Source: Scatosoma sp045652965 | GTDB lineage: Bacteria; Bacillota; Clostridia; Christensenellales; Borkfalkiaceae | NCBI GenBank assembly: GCA_045652965.1 | Contig: JAZOLI010000027.1 | Location: 1-14,539, forward strand | Direction of reading: 5' to 3' | Length of the DNA: 14,539 nt | Shown here: positions 5,907-13,192 of the stretch, one piece after another | Position numbering within the stretch: position 1 is the first letter of the stretch | Layout: the number at the start of each line of letters is the position of its first letter | Program-made: the position numbers and the translations under genes | Notes under the pieces: generated by a model | Told to the model about the DNA's origin: nothing | Database searches by the model: none | What the model saw: only the letters and a program-made list of their open reading frames with translations

Positions 5907-8168
5907 ATGAGAAACATTCTCAATTTTAACGAAGCTTGGAATTTTTACAAGGGGACGGCGGCGCTTGAAAACGTGGAAGGCGTGGGCGAAATCGTCAACT
6001 TGCCCCACACGTGGAATGCAACGGACGGACAGGATGGCGGAAATGATTATTTCCGTGGCGCTTGCCTTTACGTGAAAAAGATCGCAAAAGCCGATTTGCC
6101 CGCAGGGGATAAGGTATATCTTGAAATCAACGGTGCAAATTCTTCCGCCGACGTGTTTGTGAACGGCAAGAAACTTGCGCATCACGACGGCGGTTATTCG
6201 ACGTGGCGCGTGGATTTGACGAGCGAAATTCAAGAAGAGAACGAAATTGCCATCGTTGTGGACAATTCCCCCAACGAAACGGTATATCCCCAAGTGGCGG
6301 ATTTCACGTTCTACGGCGGTTTGTATCGCAACGTCAATTTGATCGGCGTACCTGCAACGCATTTTGATTTAGATTATTATGGCGGTAAGGGCTTAAAGAT
6401 TACGCCCGTTGTCGACGGCAAGAACGCAAACGTGGAAGTGGAAGTGTTCGTAGCCGATCTTAAAGACGGCGACGAGCTCGTTTACACCATTTACGATCAT
6501 GAAGAAAAAGAGCTTATGCAAGTGAAGTCGGTGGAAAAAATCGCAAACTTCACGATCGAGAACGCGCGTCTTTGGAACGGACGGAAAGACCCGTATTTAT
6601 ATTGTTGTGAAGTGGAGATTGTGCGCGCAGGCGATGCGATCGACGCGGTTTGTTCGCGCTTTGGTTGCCGTAGCTTTGCGATCGATCCCGAACGTGGGTT
6701 TATCTTGAACGGAGAAGAATATCCCCTTCGCGGCGTTTCTCGTCACCAAGATAGACTTGGCGTCGGCAACGCGCTTTTGCCCGAGCATCACGAAGAAGAT
6801 ATCGATTTGATCATGGAAGTGGGAGCGACGACCATTCGCCTTGCGCACTATCAACACGATCAATATTTTTACGATCTTTGCGACGAAAAAGGCTTAGTGA
6901 TTTGGGCGGAAATCCCTTATATTTCTAAGCATATGGAAGGGGGAAGGGAAAACACCATTTCCCAAATGAAAGAGCTCGTCACGCAAAATTATAACCATCC
7001 GTCCATCGTCGTTTGGGGGCTTTCCAACGAAATCACGATCAGCGGCTCTTCGCCCGATCTTTTGGAAAATCATAACATTTTGAACGATCTCGTGCACGAA
7101 ATGGATAAAACGCGTTTAACGACGATTGCATGTGTGTCCATGTGTAATATAGACGATCCCTACGTGCAAATTCCCGACGTCGTGTCCTATAACCACTATT
7201 TCGGTTGGTACGGCGGTGATACGTCTATGAACGGGCCTTGGTTTGATAACTTCCACGCAAAATATCCGAACATTCCTATCGGCGTTTCCGAATATGGCTG
7301 CGAAGCTTTGAATTGGCATACGTCCGATCCCAGACAAGGCGATTACACGGAAGAATATCAATCGTATTATCACGAAGAGCTTATCAAACAACTGTTCACG
7401 CGTAAATATCTTTGGGCGACGCACGTTTGGAATATGTTCGATTTCGGCGCGGATGCGCGTGCGGAAGGCGGAGAAAACGGGCAAAACCACAAAGGGCTTG
7501 TCACGATGGATAGAAAATATAAAAAGGATTCGTTCTATGCTTACAAAGCATGGCTTTCCGACGAACCGTTCGTGCACCTTTGCTCCAAGCGCTATATCGA
7601 CCGCGTGGAAGACGTGACGAAAGTGACCGTTTATTCCAACCAACCCGAAGTGGAACTTTTCGTGAACGGCGAAAGCATCGGCAAGAAAACGAGCGCGAAA
7701 CACTTCTTCTATTTCGACGTGAAAAACGTAGGCGAGAGCGAAATCGTTGCCAAAGCAGGCGAGCTTACGGATAGCGGAAAAATTAGAAAAGTCGATACCA
7801 TGAACGAAGAATATATCCTTAAAGAAAAGGGCGCTATCTTAAATTGGTTTGACGTAAACGCACCCGAGGGAAGATTCTCGCTCAACGATAAATTAAGCGA
7901 CATTATGAGCTGCTTGCGCGGTAAGCTTTGGTTTATCAAGCTTGGCTTGAAACTGAAAAAGCAAATGGGCGGCGGCAAAAAAGGCGAAAAGAAAGAAGCT
8001 ATGGGCTTTGAGCTTAATGAAAACATGATGCAAATGATGGGTGGATTCACGGTGCTTCGTTTGACGAGTTTGGTTGGTATGATGGACATCAAGTTTACCA
8101 AAGAAGAGCTTTTGAAAATGAATAAACAGCCCAACCGCATCCGCAAACCCAAGAACTTGAAAAAATAA
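5907..8168 (+). CDS. GH2 family glycosidase, probable beta-glucuronidase
   Basis: A 753-residue protein without a signal peptide, so probably cytoplasmic. Order: N-terminal jelly-roll sugar-binding domain (about 1-145, with YGGLYRNV), immunoglobulin-like domain (about 160-260), TIM barrel (about 263-555), a further beta domain (about 560-640) and an unusual basic, helix-rich C-terminal tail (about 645-753). The catalytic residues of the family are visible: acid/base Glu375 in GLSNEI and nucleophile Glu462 in VSEYGCE; the barrel begins at RGVSRHQDR. An N-x-K triad (Asn527-His-Lys529, then G) matches the motif that binds the uronate carboxylate in beta-glucuronidases. It also occurs in some other GH2 clades, including enzymes annotated as beta-galactosidases. 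With uxuA 18 nt downstream, a reductase beyond it and a hexuronide-type transporter opposite, glucuronidase (or galacturonidase) is the best reading. Confidence 0.88.
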   Translation: MRNILNFNEAWNFYKGTAALENVEGVGEIVNLPHTWNATDGQDGGNDYFRGACLYVKKIAKADLPAGDKVYLEINGANSSADVFVNGKKLAHHDGGYSTWRVDLTSEIQEENEIAIVVDNSPNETVYPQVADFTFYGGLYRNVNLIGVPATHFDLDYYGGKGLKITPVVDGKNANVEVEVFVADLKDGDELVYTIYDHEEKELMQVKSVEKIANFTIENARLWNGRKDPYLYCCEVEIVRAGDAIDAVCSRFGCRSFAIDPERGFILNGEEYPLRGVSRHQDRLGVGNALLPEHHEEDIDLIMEVGATTIRLAHYQHDQYFYDLCDEKGLVIWAEIPYISKHMEGGRENTISQMKELVTQNYNHPSIVVWGLSNEITISGSSPDLLENHNILNDLVHEMDKTRLTTIACVSMCNIDDPYVQIPDVVSYNHYFGWYGGDTSMNGPWFDNFHAKYPNIPIGVSEYGCEALNWHTSDPRQGDYTEEYQSYYHEELIKQLFTRKYLWATHVWNMFDFGADARAEGGENGQNHKGLVTMDRKYKKDSFYAYKAWLSDEPFVHLCSKRYIDRVEDVTKVTVYSNQPEVELFVNGESIGKKTSAKHFFYFDVKNVGESEIVAKAGELTDSGKIRKVDTMNEEYILKEKGAILNWFDVNAPEGRFSLNDKLSDIMSCLRGKLWFIKLGLKLKKQMGGGKKGEKKEAMGFELNENMMQMMGGFTVLRLTSLVGMMDIKFTKEELLKMNKQPNRIRKPKNLKK

Positions 8169-8186
8169 TCGTAGGAGAAAAAAGCT

Positions 8187-9266
8187 ATGCAAATGACCTT
8201 TCGTTGGTATGGCGAAGGAAACGATAAAATCAAACTTTCCGACATCAAACAAATCCCCGGCGTTACGGGGATTGTTTGGGCGCTTCACAACAAAATGCCG
8301 GGCGAGATTTGGGAAGAAGAAGAGATCGCCAAGGTAAAAGCGCAATGTGATAAGTATGGGTTTAATATCGACGTGGTAGAATCGGTGAACGTGCACGACG
8401 ATATCAAAATCGGGCTTCCCACTCGCGATCAATATATTGAAAACTATAAACAAACGATACGCAACCTTTCGAAATTTGGCGTGAAAGTGATTTGTTATAA
8501 CTTTATGCCCATTTTCGATTGGACGAGAAGCAATTTATTCCACGAAGTAGGCGACGGCTCGACGGCGCTCTTCTATGAAAAGGGCATGATTCAAGACGAT
8601 TACAACGCGATGGCGAAGTATATTCTTGATTTCACGGAAAAGTATAATATGTCCTTCCCCGGTTGGGAGCCTGAACGCATGGCGAAGCTCGACGAGCTTT
8701 TCAAAGCCTACGAAGGCGTGGATAAGGAAAAGCTTTGGGCAAATTTAAAATATTTCTTAGAAGCGATTATGACCACGTGCAAGGAATGCGATATCAAAAT
8801 GGCGATCCACATGGACGATCCGCCTTGGGATATTTTCGGGCTTCCCCGTCTTTTGGTGGACGAGCCGAGTATCGATAGATTTTTGAAAATGGTGGACGAT
8901 CCCTATAACTGCTTAACCCTTTGTTCGGGGAGCTTGAACGCAAATCCCAACAACAACGTGGCTCAGATCGTGAGAAAGCATTGCGATCGCATTGCATTTG
9001 CGCATATCCGCAATGTCAAGCATTTTGAAAACGGCGATTTTTCGGAAGCAAGCCATAGAGATTGCGATGGCGACACGGGCATTTTGGATATCTTGAAAGC
9101 ATATCACGAATGTGGGTTTGAAGGGTATATTCGTCCCGACCATGGTAGGCACTTATGGGATGAAAAACCGGGCAACGTTCGCCCTGGTTATGGGCTTTAT
9201 GATCGCGCGCTCGGGATAATGTATATGCTCGGCGTTTGGGATACGCTTGAGAAAAACAAAGAATAA
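8187..9266 (+). CDS. uxuA: Mannonate dehydratase
   Basis: A 359-residue cytoplasmic enzyme that dehydrates D-mannonate to 2-keto-3-deoxy-D-gluconate, the step after fructuronate reduction in the glucuronate pathway. The sequence is full length for the UxuA family. It begins MTFRWYGEGND..LSDIKQIPG and carries CYNFMPIFDWTRS (about 103-115). The residues expected to hold the metal, by analogy with studied UxuA enzymes, are present: His208 in AIHMDDPPW, Cys246 in LCSGSLN, His273 in FAHIRNVK and Asp318 in RPDHGR. The ribosome binding site is TAGGAG. It starts 18 nt after the GH2 stop and clearly shares its transcript. Its product should pass to KDG kinase and KDPG aldolase, which are not in this window. 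Confidence 0.97.
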   Translation: MQMTFRWYGEGNDKIKLSDIKQIPGVTGIVWALHNKMPGEIWEEEEIAKVKAQCDKYGFNIDVVESVNVHDDIKIGLPTRDQYIENYKQTIRNLSKFGVKVICYNFMPIFDWTRSNLFHEVGDGSTALFYEKGMIQDDYNAMAKYILDFTEKYNMSFPGWEPERMAKLDELFKAYEGVDKEKLWANLKYFLEAIMTTCKECDIKMAIHMDDPPWDIFGLPRLLVDEPSIDRFLKMVDDPYNCLTLCSGSLNANPNNNVAQIVRKHCDRIAFAHIRNVKHFENGDFSEASHRDCDGDTGILDILKAYHECGFEGYIRPDHGRHLWDEKPGNVRPGYGLYDRALGIMYMLGVWDTLEKNKE

Positions 9267-9387
9267 AAATGCGCATATGCGTCGCAATACGGCGTTAAGC
9301 TTGCGTTTTCCCTTGCTCGTTTACGACAAAGTAAACTCCCGTCAGGAAAGCCGCGCTTGCCTTGCCTTGCTTGCATCTTCGCATTTT
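9266..9387. repeat. 122-bp imperfect palindromic element between uxuA and the reductase gene
   Basis: Terminal inverted repeats AAAATGCG (9266-9273) and CGCATTTT (9380-9387) surround a largely self-complementary sequence. The arms share ATGC, GCAA, AAGC and TTTCC blocks in order, and the centre is a perfect hairpin GTTTAC-GACAAA-GTAAAC (9319-9336). It begins on the last base of the uxuA stop codon. The core CGTTT-N11-AACTC-CCGTCAGG resembles CGTTT-N12-AACTC-TCGGCAGG in the repeat at 3639-3709. It has no T tail like a normal terminator and no ORF. It may be a small non-autonomous element or an RNA-stabilising intergenic repeat. Confidence 0.7.
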
Positions 9388-9435
9388 AAGAGATTACCAA
9401 TAAATAATAAATAAAAAATAGGGAAATATAAAAAT

Positions 9436-10287
9436 ATGAAACAAAACGTATTGAACACCGATTTAACGGGAAAAGTGGCGGTTGTCACGGGTGCAGGTGG
9501 CGTGCTTTGCAGTTATTTTGCAAAGGTTTTAGCTCGCGCAGGCGCAAAGGTTGCGCTTTTGGATTTAAACGAAGAAGCGGCAAAATCTTATGCCGAAGAA
9601 ATCGTTGCGGAAGGGGGCGTTGCGAAAGCGTATGCTTGCAACGTGCTCGATAAGGAAATTTGCTACGCGGTGGCGGAGCAGGTGGAAAAAGACCTTGGAA
9701 AATGCGACATTTTAATCAACGGCGCAGGTGGAAACAATCCCAAAGCGACGACGGATAAAGAATATTTTGAAATGGGGGATATCGATGCGGACACGAAGAG
9801 CTTCTTCGATCTCGATGCGGGCGGCGTAGGATTCGTGTTCAACTTGAACTTCCTTGGCACGCTCATTCCCACGCAAGCGTTTGCGCGGCAAATGGTGGGA
9901 AGAACGGGTTGCAACATTTTAAACATTTCTTCCATGAACGCGTACACGCCCTTGACGAAGATCCCTGCATATAGCGGCGCGAAAGCGGCAATTTCCAACT
10001 TCACGCAATGGCTTGCCGTGCATTTTTCCAAAGTGGGAATTCGCGTAAACGCGATTGCGCCCGGCTTCTTCTCTACAAAACAAAACGCAAAACTTTTGTG
10101 GAACGACGACGGCACGCCCACGGCAAGAACGGGTAAAATCTTGGCGGCAACGCCTATGGGTAGATTTGGCGAAAGCGAAGAACTTGAAGGCGGACTTTTG
10201 TTCCTTATCAACGACAAGGCGGCAGGCTTTATCACGGGCGTCGTGCTTCCCATCGACGGCGGTTTCTCGGCATATAGCGGCGTATAA
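9436..10287 (+). CDS. uxuB: SDR-family fructuronate reductase (D-mannonate oxidoreductase)
   Basis: A 283-residue classical short-chain dehydrogenase that should interconvert D-fructuronate and D-mannonate with NAD(P)H, feeding UxuA. It has a Rossmann motif TGAGGVLC (18-25), ending in Cys where most relatives have Gly. It also has the NGAGGNNP stretch (95-102) typical of the mannonate/gluconate oxidoreductase branch, and a catalytic Ser165/Ser166 in ISSMNAY with Tyr179-x3-Lys183. It ends with PG-FSTKQN and LPIDGGFSAYSG regions. This SDR form resembles the Bacillus subtilis UxuB type, not the larger E. coli UxuB. The gene is 169 nt downstream of uxuA, behind a palindromic element, and its ribosome binding site is poor (AGGG about 13 nt before ATG). 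The assignment rests on the family and on the neighbour uxuA. Confidence 0.87.
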   Translation: MKQNVLNTDLTGKVAVVTGAGGVLCSYFAKVLARAGAKVALLDLNEEAAKSYAEEIVAEGGVAKAYACNVLDKEICYAVAEQVEKDLGKCDILINGAGGNNPKATTDKEYFEMGDIDADTKSFFDLDAGGVGFVFNLNFLGTLIPTQAFARQMVGRTGCNILNISSMNAYTPLTKIPAYSGAKAAISNFTQWLAVHFSKVGIRVNAIAPGFFSTKQNAKLLWNDDGTPTARTGKILAATPMGRFGESEELEGGLLFLINDKAAGFITGVVLPIDGGFSAYSGV

Positions 10288-10312
10288 TCGCAAAAAATGG
10301 AATAAAATAAAA

Positions 10313-10336
10313 AACGGACGGTGAAAACCGTCCGTT
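10313..10336. terminator. Bidirectional terminator between the uronate operon and the 6S RNA gene
   Basis: AACGGACGGT (10313-10322), loop GAAA, ACCGTCCGTT (10327-10336). The plus strand ends in aaattttt, and the minus strand reads into TTTTTTATTTTA, so it can stop both convergent transcripts. Confidence 0.9.
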
Positions 10337-10345
10337 AAATTTTTC

Positions 10346-10536
10346 AAAAAATCAATCCGCCTGTGCCGCAGCTCGGTAAAAAGATGAACCCCGCTTTTCG
10401 CAAGGTGGGTGCCGCATCTTGGCGCATCAGACTTTCCGCAAAAAATTGTAGACCTTGCCTATCGCCACGAATAACCTGCTCCCGATTTCATATTGTGGAT
10501 TCCGTTTTATACCCAGCTCCGTACACCGCAGATCTT
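10346..10536 (-). ncRNA. ssrS: Probable 6S RNA
   Basis: About 190 nt transcribed from a perfect sigma-A promoter, with no supported ORF. The 5' part (agatctgcggtgtacggagc, then tgggta) pairs over a long, bulged stretch with the 3' part (taccgagctgcggcacagg, then cggatt), giving the closed rod with an open centre expected of 6S RNA. Other marks are ATATGAAATCGGGA on the 5' side, which I recall as similar to Bacillota 6S RNAs, an inner stem GCAAGGT with ACCTTGC, and GGGGTTCATC near the 3' side. 6S RNA binds sigma-A RNA polymerase and mimics an open promoter. The shape, length and promoter are seen; the family call comes from memory of 6S features and was not tested with a covariance model. The ends are approximate. 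Confidence 0.65.
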
Positions 10537-10542
10537 ATTTTC

Positions 10543-10571
10543 ATTATAACGCATCTTTACCCGTTTGTCAA
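10543..10571 (-). promoter_or_regulatory. Promoter of the 6S RNA gene
   Basis: On the minus strand: TTGACA (10571 to 10566), a 17-nt spacer and TATAAT (10548 to 10543), all consensus. It starts only 11 nt after the kinase stop codon, with no terminator between, so the RNA could also be made by read-through from the kinase gene. Confidence 0.88.
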
Positions 10572-10582
10572 CGGAATGGAGT

Positions 10583-11392
10583 TTAGTTGTTCAAGTTTTT
10601 CAAAAAGGTAAAAATTTCCGCTTCAAAATTCAAGCCATAGCGCTTATCAGGAACTTCCTTTGCCGAACGGCGAATGGCGGCGGTGGTGAAATCGGCGGCG
10701 AGCACGATGGCTTGCGTTTCCGATTTTCCTTTTGCAAGCGCGCCCACGAACGCCGAAGCGAACACGTCGCCTGCGCCGCAAAAAAATCCTTCCACGTTCT
10801 CCGACGAATATGTTTCCATCTGTCCGGTTTTTCCGTTGTAAGCAACCAAAATGTTTTCCTTTTCTTTGATACCCGTCACGATAGGACGGCGGCAAAGCGT
10901 TTTCAGTTTTTCTAAAACGTCGGTTGAAAATTCGGGGTAGGGCACGTTTGCAAGATAACAAGCTTCGGTTAAATTAGGCAATATATAATCAGCTTCGCGG
11001 CAAAGTTCACGCATTTTTTCCACGTAGCTTTCGTTAAACCCTGCGTAAAGCTCTCCGCTATCGCCCATCACGGGATCGACGATAAATTTCCCGCCTTTCA
11101 CTAAAAAATCCTTTTTGATTTGGGAAACGAGAGCAATTTGCTCTTCACTTCCAAGGTATCCGCTATAGATAAAATCAAAGCAAATGCCAAGCGATTTCCA
11201 ATGCCGCAAGATATCAGGAATATCGCTCGTGAGATCGCGGAAGGTATAGCCCGAAAACCCGCCCGTGTGGGTGGAAAGAATGGCGGTGGGAAGCACGTCG
11301 CAGGTCACGCCGCACGCGGAAAGAATGGGAAGCGAAACGCTCAAAGAACATTTCCCAACGCAAGATATGTCGTTGATGGCAAGCACACGCAT
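10583..11392 (-). CDS. pdxK: Pyridoxal/pyridoxamine kinase (ribokinase-like)
   Basis: A 269-residue cytoplasmic kinase that phosphorylates B6 vitamers to salvage pyridoxal 5'-phosphate. It opens with LAINDISCVGKCSLSVSLPI (4-23), a signature of the Bacillota pyridoxamine kinase branch. It also has THTGGFSGYT (41-50), DPVMGDSGELY (106-116) and PNLTEA (139-144). The anion hole and catalytic base are in GAGD (206-209, base Asp209). The start was set at 11392, not 11494: homology begins there and the -10 of a consensus promoter (11432-11437) would lie inside the longer frame. The ribosome binding site is weak (GGCGGTG). It is divergent from aspS. Confidence 0.9.
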   Translation of the reverse strand: MRVLAINDISCVGKCSLSVSLPILSACGVTCDVLPTAILSTHTGGFSGYTFRDLTSDIPDILRHWKSLGICFDFIYSGYLGSEEQIALVSQIKKDFLVKGGKFIVDPVMGDSGELYAGFNESYVEKMRELCREADYILPNLTEACYLANVPYPEFSTDVLEKLKTLCRRPIVTGIKEKENILVAYNGKTGQMETYSSENVEGFFCGAGDVFASAFVGALAKGKSETQAIVLAADFTTAAIRRSAKEVPDKRYGLNFEAEIFTFLKNLNN

Positions 11393-11431
11393 AAGTTTCA
11401 CCGCCTTTTGCTTGAAAATTCTAATAATTCT

Positions 11432-11460
11432 ATTATAAAATTCTTGCTTTTTTTTGTCAA
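11432..11460 (-). promoter_or_regulatory. Sigma-A promoter of the B6 kinase gene
   Basis: On the minus strand: TTGACA (11460 to 11455), a 17-nt A-rich spacer and TATAAT (11437 to 11432). The opposite strand only offers a weak candidate for aspS: TATAAA at 11475-11480, with TTGTCA (11454-11459) at a short 15-nt spacing. Confidence 0.85.
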
Positions 11461-11511
11461 ATAGATTAAAATAGTATAAACGAGATTTTTTCAAAAGAGG
11501 TTAAATTTTTT

Positions 11512-12843
11512 ATGGCAATTACAGGCGAAGTTAAAAATAATTGCGTATCCTTTCAGGATTTTGAAAAATACGAAAATCAAATCGTCACCGTAAAGGGCAC
11601 GATTCACAACATTCGTATGATGTCCGATTTCGCGTTCGTGATTTTGCGCACGGCTCGCGAAACTATTCAATGCGTATACGCGGAAAGCTTCGCGGGTTAT
11701 AGAATGGGGGAAGACGAGAAAGAAGAATGCGCGGCGAAGATCACGGGTAAGGTCGTGGCAGGTGAAACGCGCGATGGAAGCAAGCGCTACGAGCTTCAAA
11801 TTCACGACATTTGCCTTTTGTCCCACCCTGCGGAAATTCCGCCCGTGGTTATCACGAAAAAGCAAGTCAATTGCGATCTTTCGACAAATTTAGATTATCG
11901 CCCCGTCACGCTCCGCAACCCCAAAGAGCGCGCTATTTTCAAGCTCCAAGAGGGTATTGCGCGTGGATTTAGAGAATTTTTGAGCCAACAAGGCTTCACG
12001 GAAATTCGTTCGCCGAAAATCAATTTCGCGGGCGCGGAAGGTGGCACGAACGTGTTTAAGCTCGATTATTTTGGCAAGCAAGTATATTTAGCGCAATCGC
12101 CCCAGCTTTATAAGCAAGCGCTTGTGGCGGTTTATGAAAGGGTGTTTGAAATTGCGCCCGTGTTCCGCGCGGAACATCATGACACGAGCAGACACTTGAA
12201 CGAATATATTTCGATGGACTTTGAAATGGGCTTTATCGAAAGCTTTGAAGACATTATGCAGATGGAAACGGGCGCGCTCAAATACATCATGAACTTGCTC
12301 AAAACCGAATATAAAAACGAAGTTGACCTTTTGCATATCGAAATCCCCGAAATCACGGAAATCCCTACGCTCAAATTTATGGAGGCGAAAGAGATTTTGA
12401 TGAAGAAATTCAAATATCAACCGACGGATATGAAGGATTTTGACCCCGAAGAAGAGCAACTTCTCGGCAAATATGCGAAAAAGCAATTCAATTCCGATTT
12501 CATTTTCATCACCCATTATCCCTCGAAAAAACGTCCGTTCTACACGATGGACGATCCCGAGGATCCCGAATACACGCTTTCGTTTGACCTTTTGTTCCGT
12601 GGCTTAGAGATCACGTCGGGTGGACAACGTGTGCACGATTATAACGAGCAAGTGGAAAAGATGAAAAAGCTCGGCATGAACCCCGAAGAATTCGCGACCT
12701 ATTTAATGCTCCATAAATATGGTGCACCCCCGCACGGCGGTTTGGGTATCGGGCTTGAGCGCTTGACGATGCACTTGCTCGGCGCAAAGAACGTTCGCGA
12801 AGCGACGATGTTCCCTAGAGATATTAACCGCGTTAGCCCTTAA
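11512..12843 (+). CDS. aspS: Aspartyl-tRNA synthetase, archaeal/eukaryal type
   Basis: A 443-residue class IIb synthetase that charges tRNA with aspartate. An N-terminal OB-fold anticodon-binding domain (about 1-105) is followed by the catalytic domain (about 135-443). Motif 2 is in FRAEHHDTSRHLNEY (218-232), motif 3 is GGLGIGLERLTM near the C-terminus, and QSPQLYKQ (195-202) is typical of AspRS, not AsnRS. It is much shorter than the usual bacterial AspRS (about 590 residues) and lacks the GAD insertion. This is the archaeal-type form found in a subset of bacteria. Such enzymes are often non-discriminating and also charge tRNA-Asn, which GatCAB then amidates; that cannot be decided here. An AGAGG ribosome binding site lies 11 nt before ATG. 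No terminator follows the gene clearly. Confidence 0.92.
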   Translation: MAITGEVKNNCVSFQDFEKYENQIVTVKGTIHNIRMMSDFAFVILRTARETIQCVYAESFAGYRMGEDEKEECAAKITGKVVAGETRDGSKRYELQIHDICLLSHPAEIPPVVITKKQVNCDLSTNLDYRPVTLRNPKERAIFKLQEGIARGFREFLSQQGFTEIRSPKINFAGAEGGTNVFKLDYFGKQVYLAQSPQLYKQALVAVYERVFEIAPVFRAEHHDTSRHLNEYISMDFEMGFIESFEDIMQMETGALKYIMNLLKTEYKNEVDLLHIEIPEITEIPTLKFMEAKEILMKKFKYQPTDMKDFDPEEEQLLGKYAKKQFNSDFIFITHYPSKKRPFYTMDDPEDPEYTLSFDLLFRGLEITSGGQRVHDYNEQVEKMKKLGMNPEEFATYLMLHKYGAPPHGGLGIGLERLTMHLLGAKNVREATMFPRDINRVSP

Positions 12844-12872
12844 AGGAAAATTGGAAAACGGATTGAAATTGC

Positions 12873-12901
12873 TTTACAAAAGATAAAAAATCCGTTATAA
12901 T
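12873..12901 (+). promoter_or_regulatory. Promoter of the ileS leader, bracketed by an inverted repeat
   Basis: TTTACA (12873-12878), a 17-nt spacer and TATAAT (12896-12901). Perfect 8-bp arms AACGGATT (12857-12864) and AATCCGTT (12889-12896), 24 nt apart, enclose the -35 and spacer and touch the -10. It begins 30 nt after the aspS stop, so ileS is transcribed from its own start even though it follows aspS. Confidence 0.75.
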
Positions 12902-12934
12902 ATAAAAAATTAAATATCAAAGAAGAAAGGCGTT

Positions 12935-13161
12935 AAAAAAGGACAACGTTTTTGCGAGAGCTTTCCGCACAGAGAAATCCCGCTATGGTGAAAGGGAGAA
13001 GGGGCGCGCAAAAAATATCACCTTATCAGCCGACTTGCCGAAATGTAAAAAAGTAAGCGAGTACGGGTTCGCGATCCGTTATCTATCGCGGCAAATGTTG
13101 GTTTGTTTTGGTGGTTTAGAAAGCCGTTGTGTTTTTTCCAAAGCATAACGGCTTGTTTTTT
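12935..13161 (+). promoter_or_regulatory. ileS leader: probable T-box with transcription attenuator
   Basis: The aspS-ileS gap (12844-13192) holds a promoter, a structured leader and the ileS ribosome binding site. A Stem I-like fold can be drawn from AAGG (12939-12942) with CCTT (13021-13024), TTTTTGCG (12949-12956) with CGCAAAAA (13007-13014), CTTTC with GAAGG, and TCCC (12978-12981) with GGGA (12994-12997). AGAGA (12971-12975) sits as a bulge and GGTGAAA in the distal loop, as in T-boxes. ATC, an Ile codon followed by A (13017-13019), lies in the loop where the specifier belongs. A hairpin CGCGAT-N9-ATCGCG follows. An attenuator ends the leader: AAGCCGTTGTG (13121-13131) with CATAACGGCTT (13144-13154), then TTTTTT. 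The usual AGGGTGGNACCGCG block is not readable, so the class call is tentative. Confidence 0.6.
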
Positions 13162-13192
13162 ATGAAAATTTACTCCAAAGGAGAAAAAATAT

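Noticed and set aside
10363..10611. Plus-strand small ORF between the uronate operon and the kinase gene
   Set aside because: No ribosome binding site and no recognisable protein; the region is better explained by a minus-strand structured RNA with a perfect promoter.
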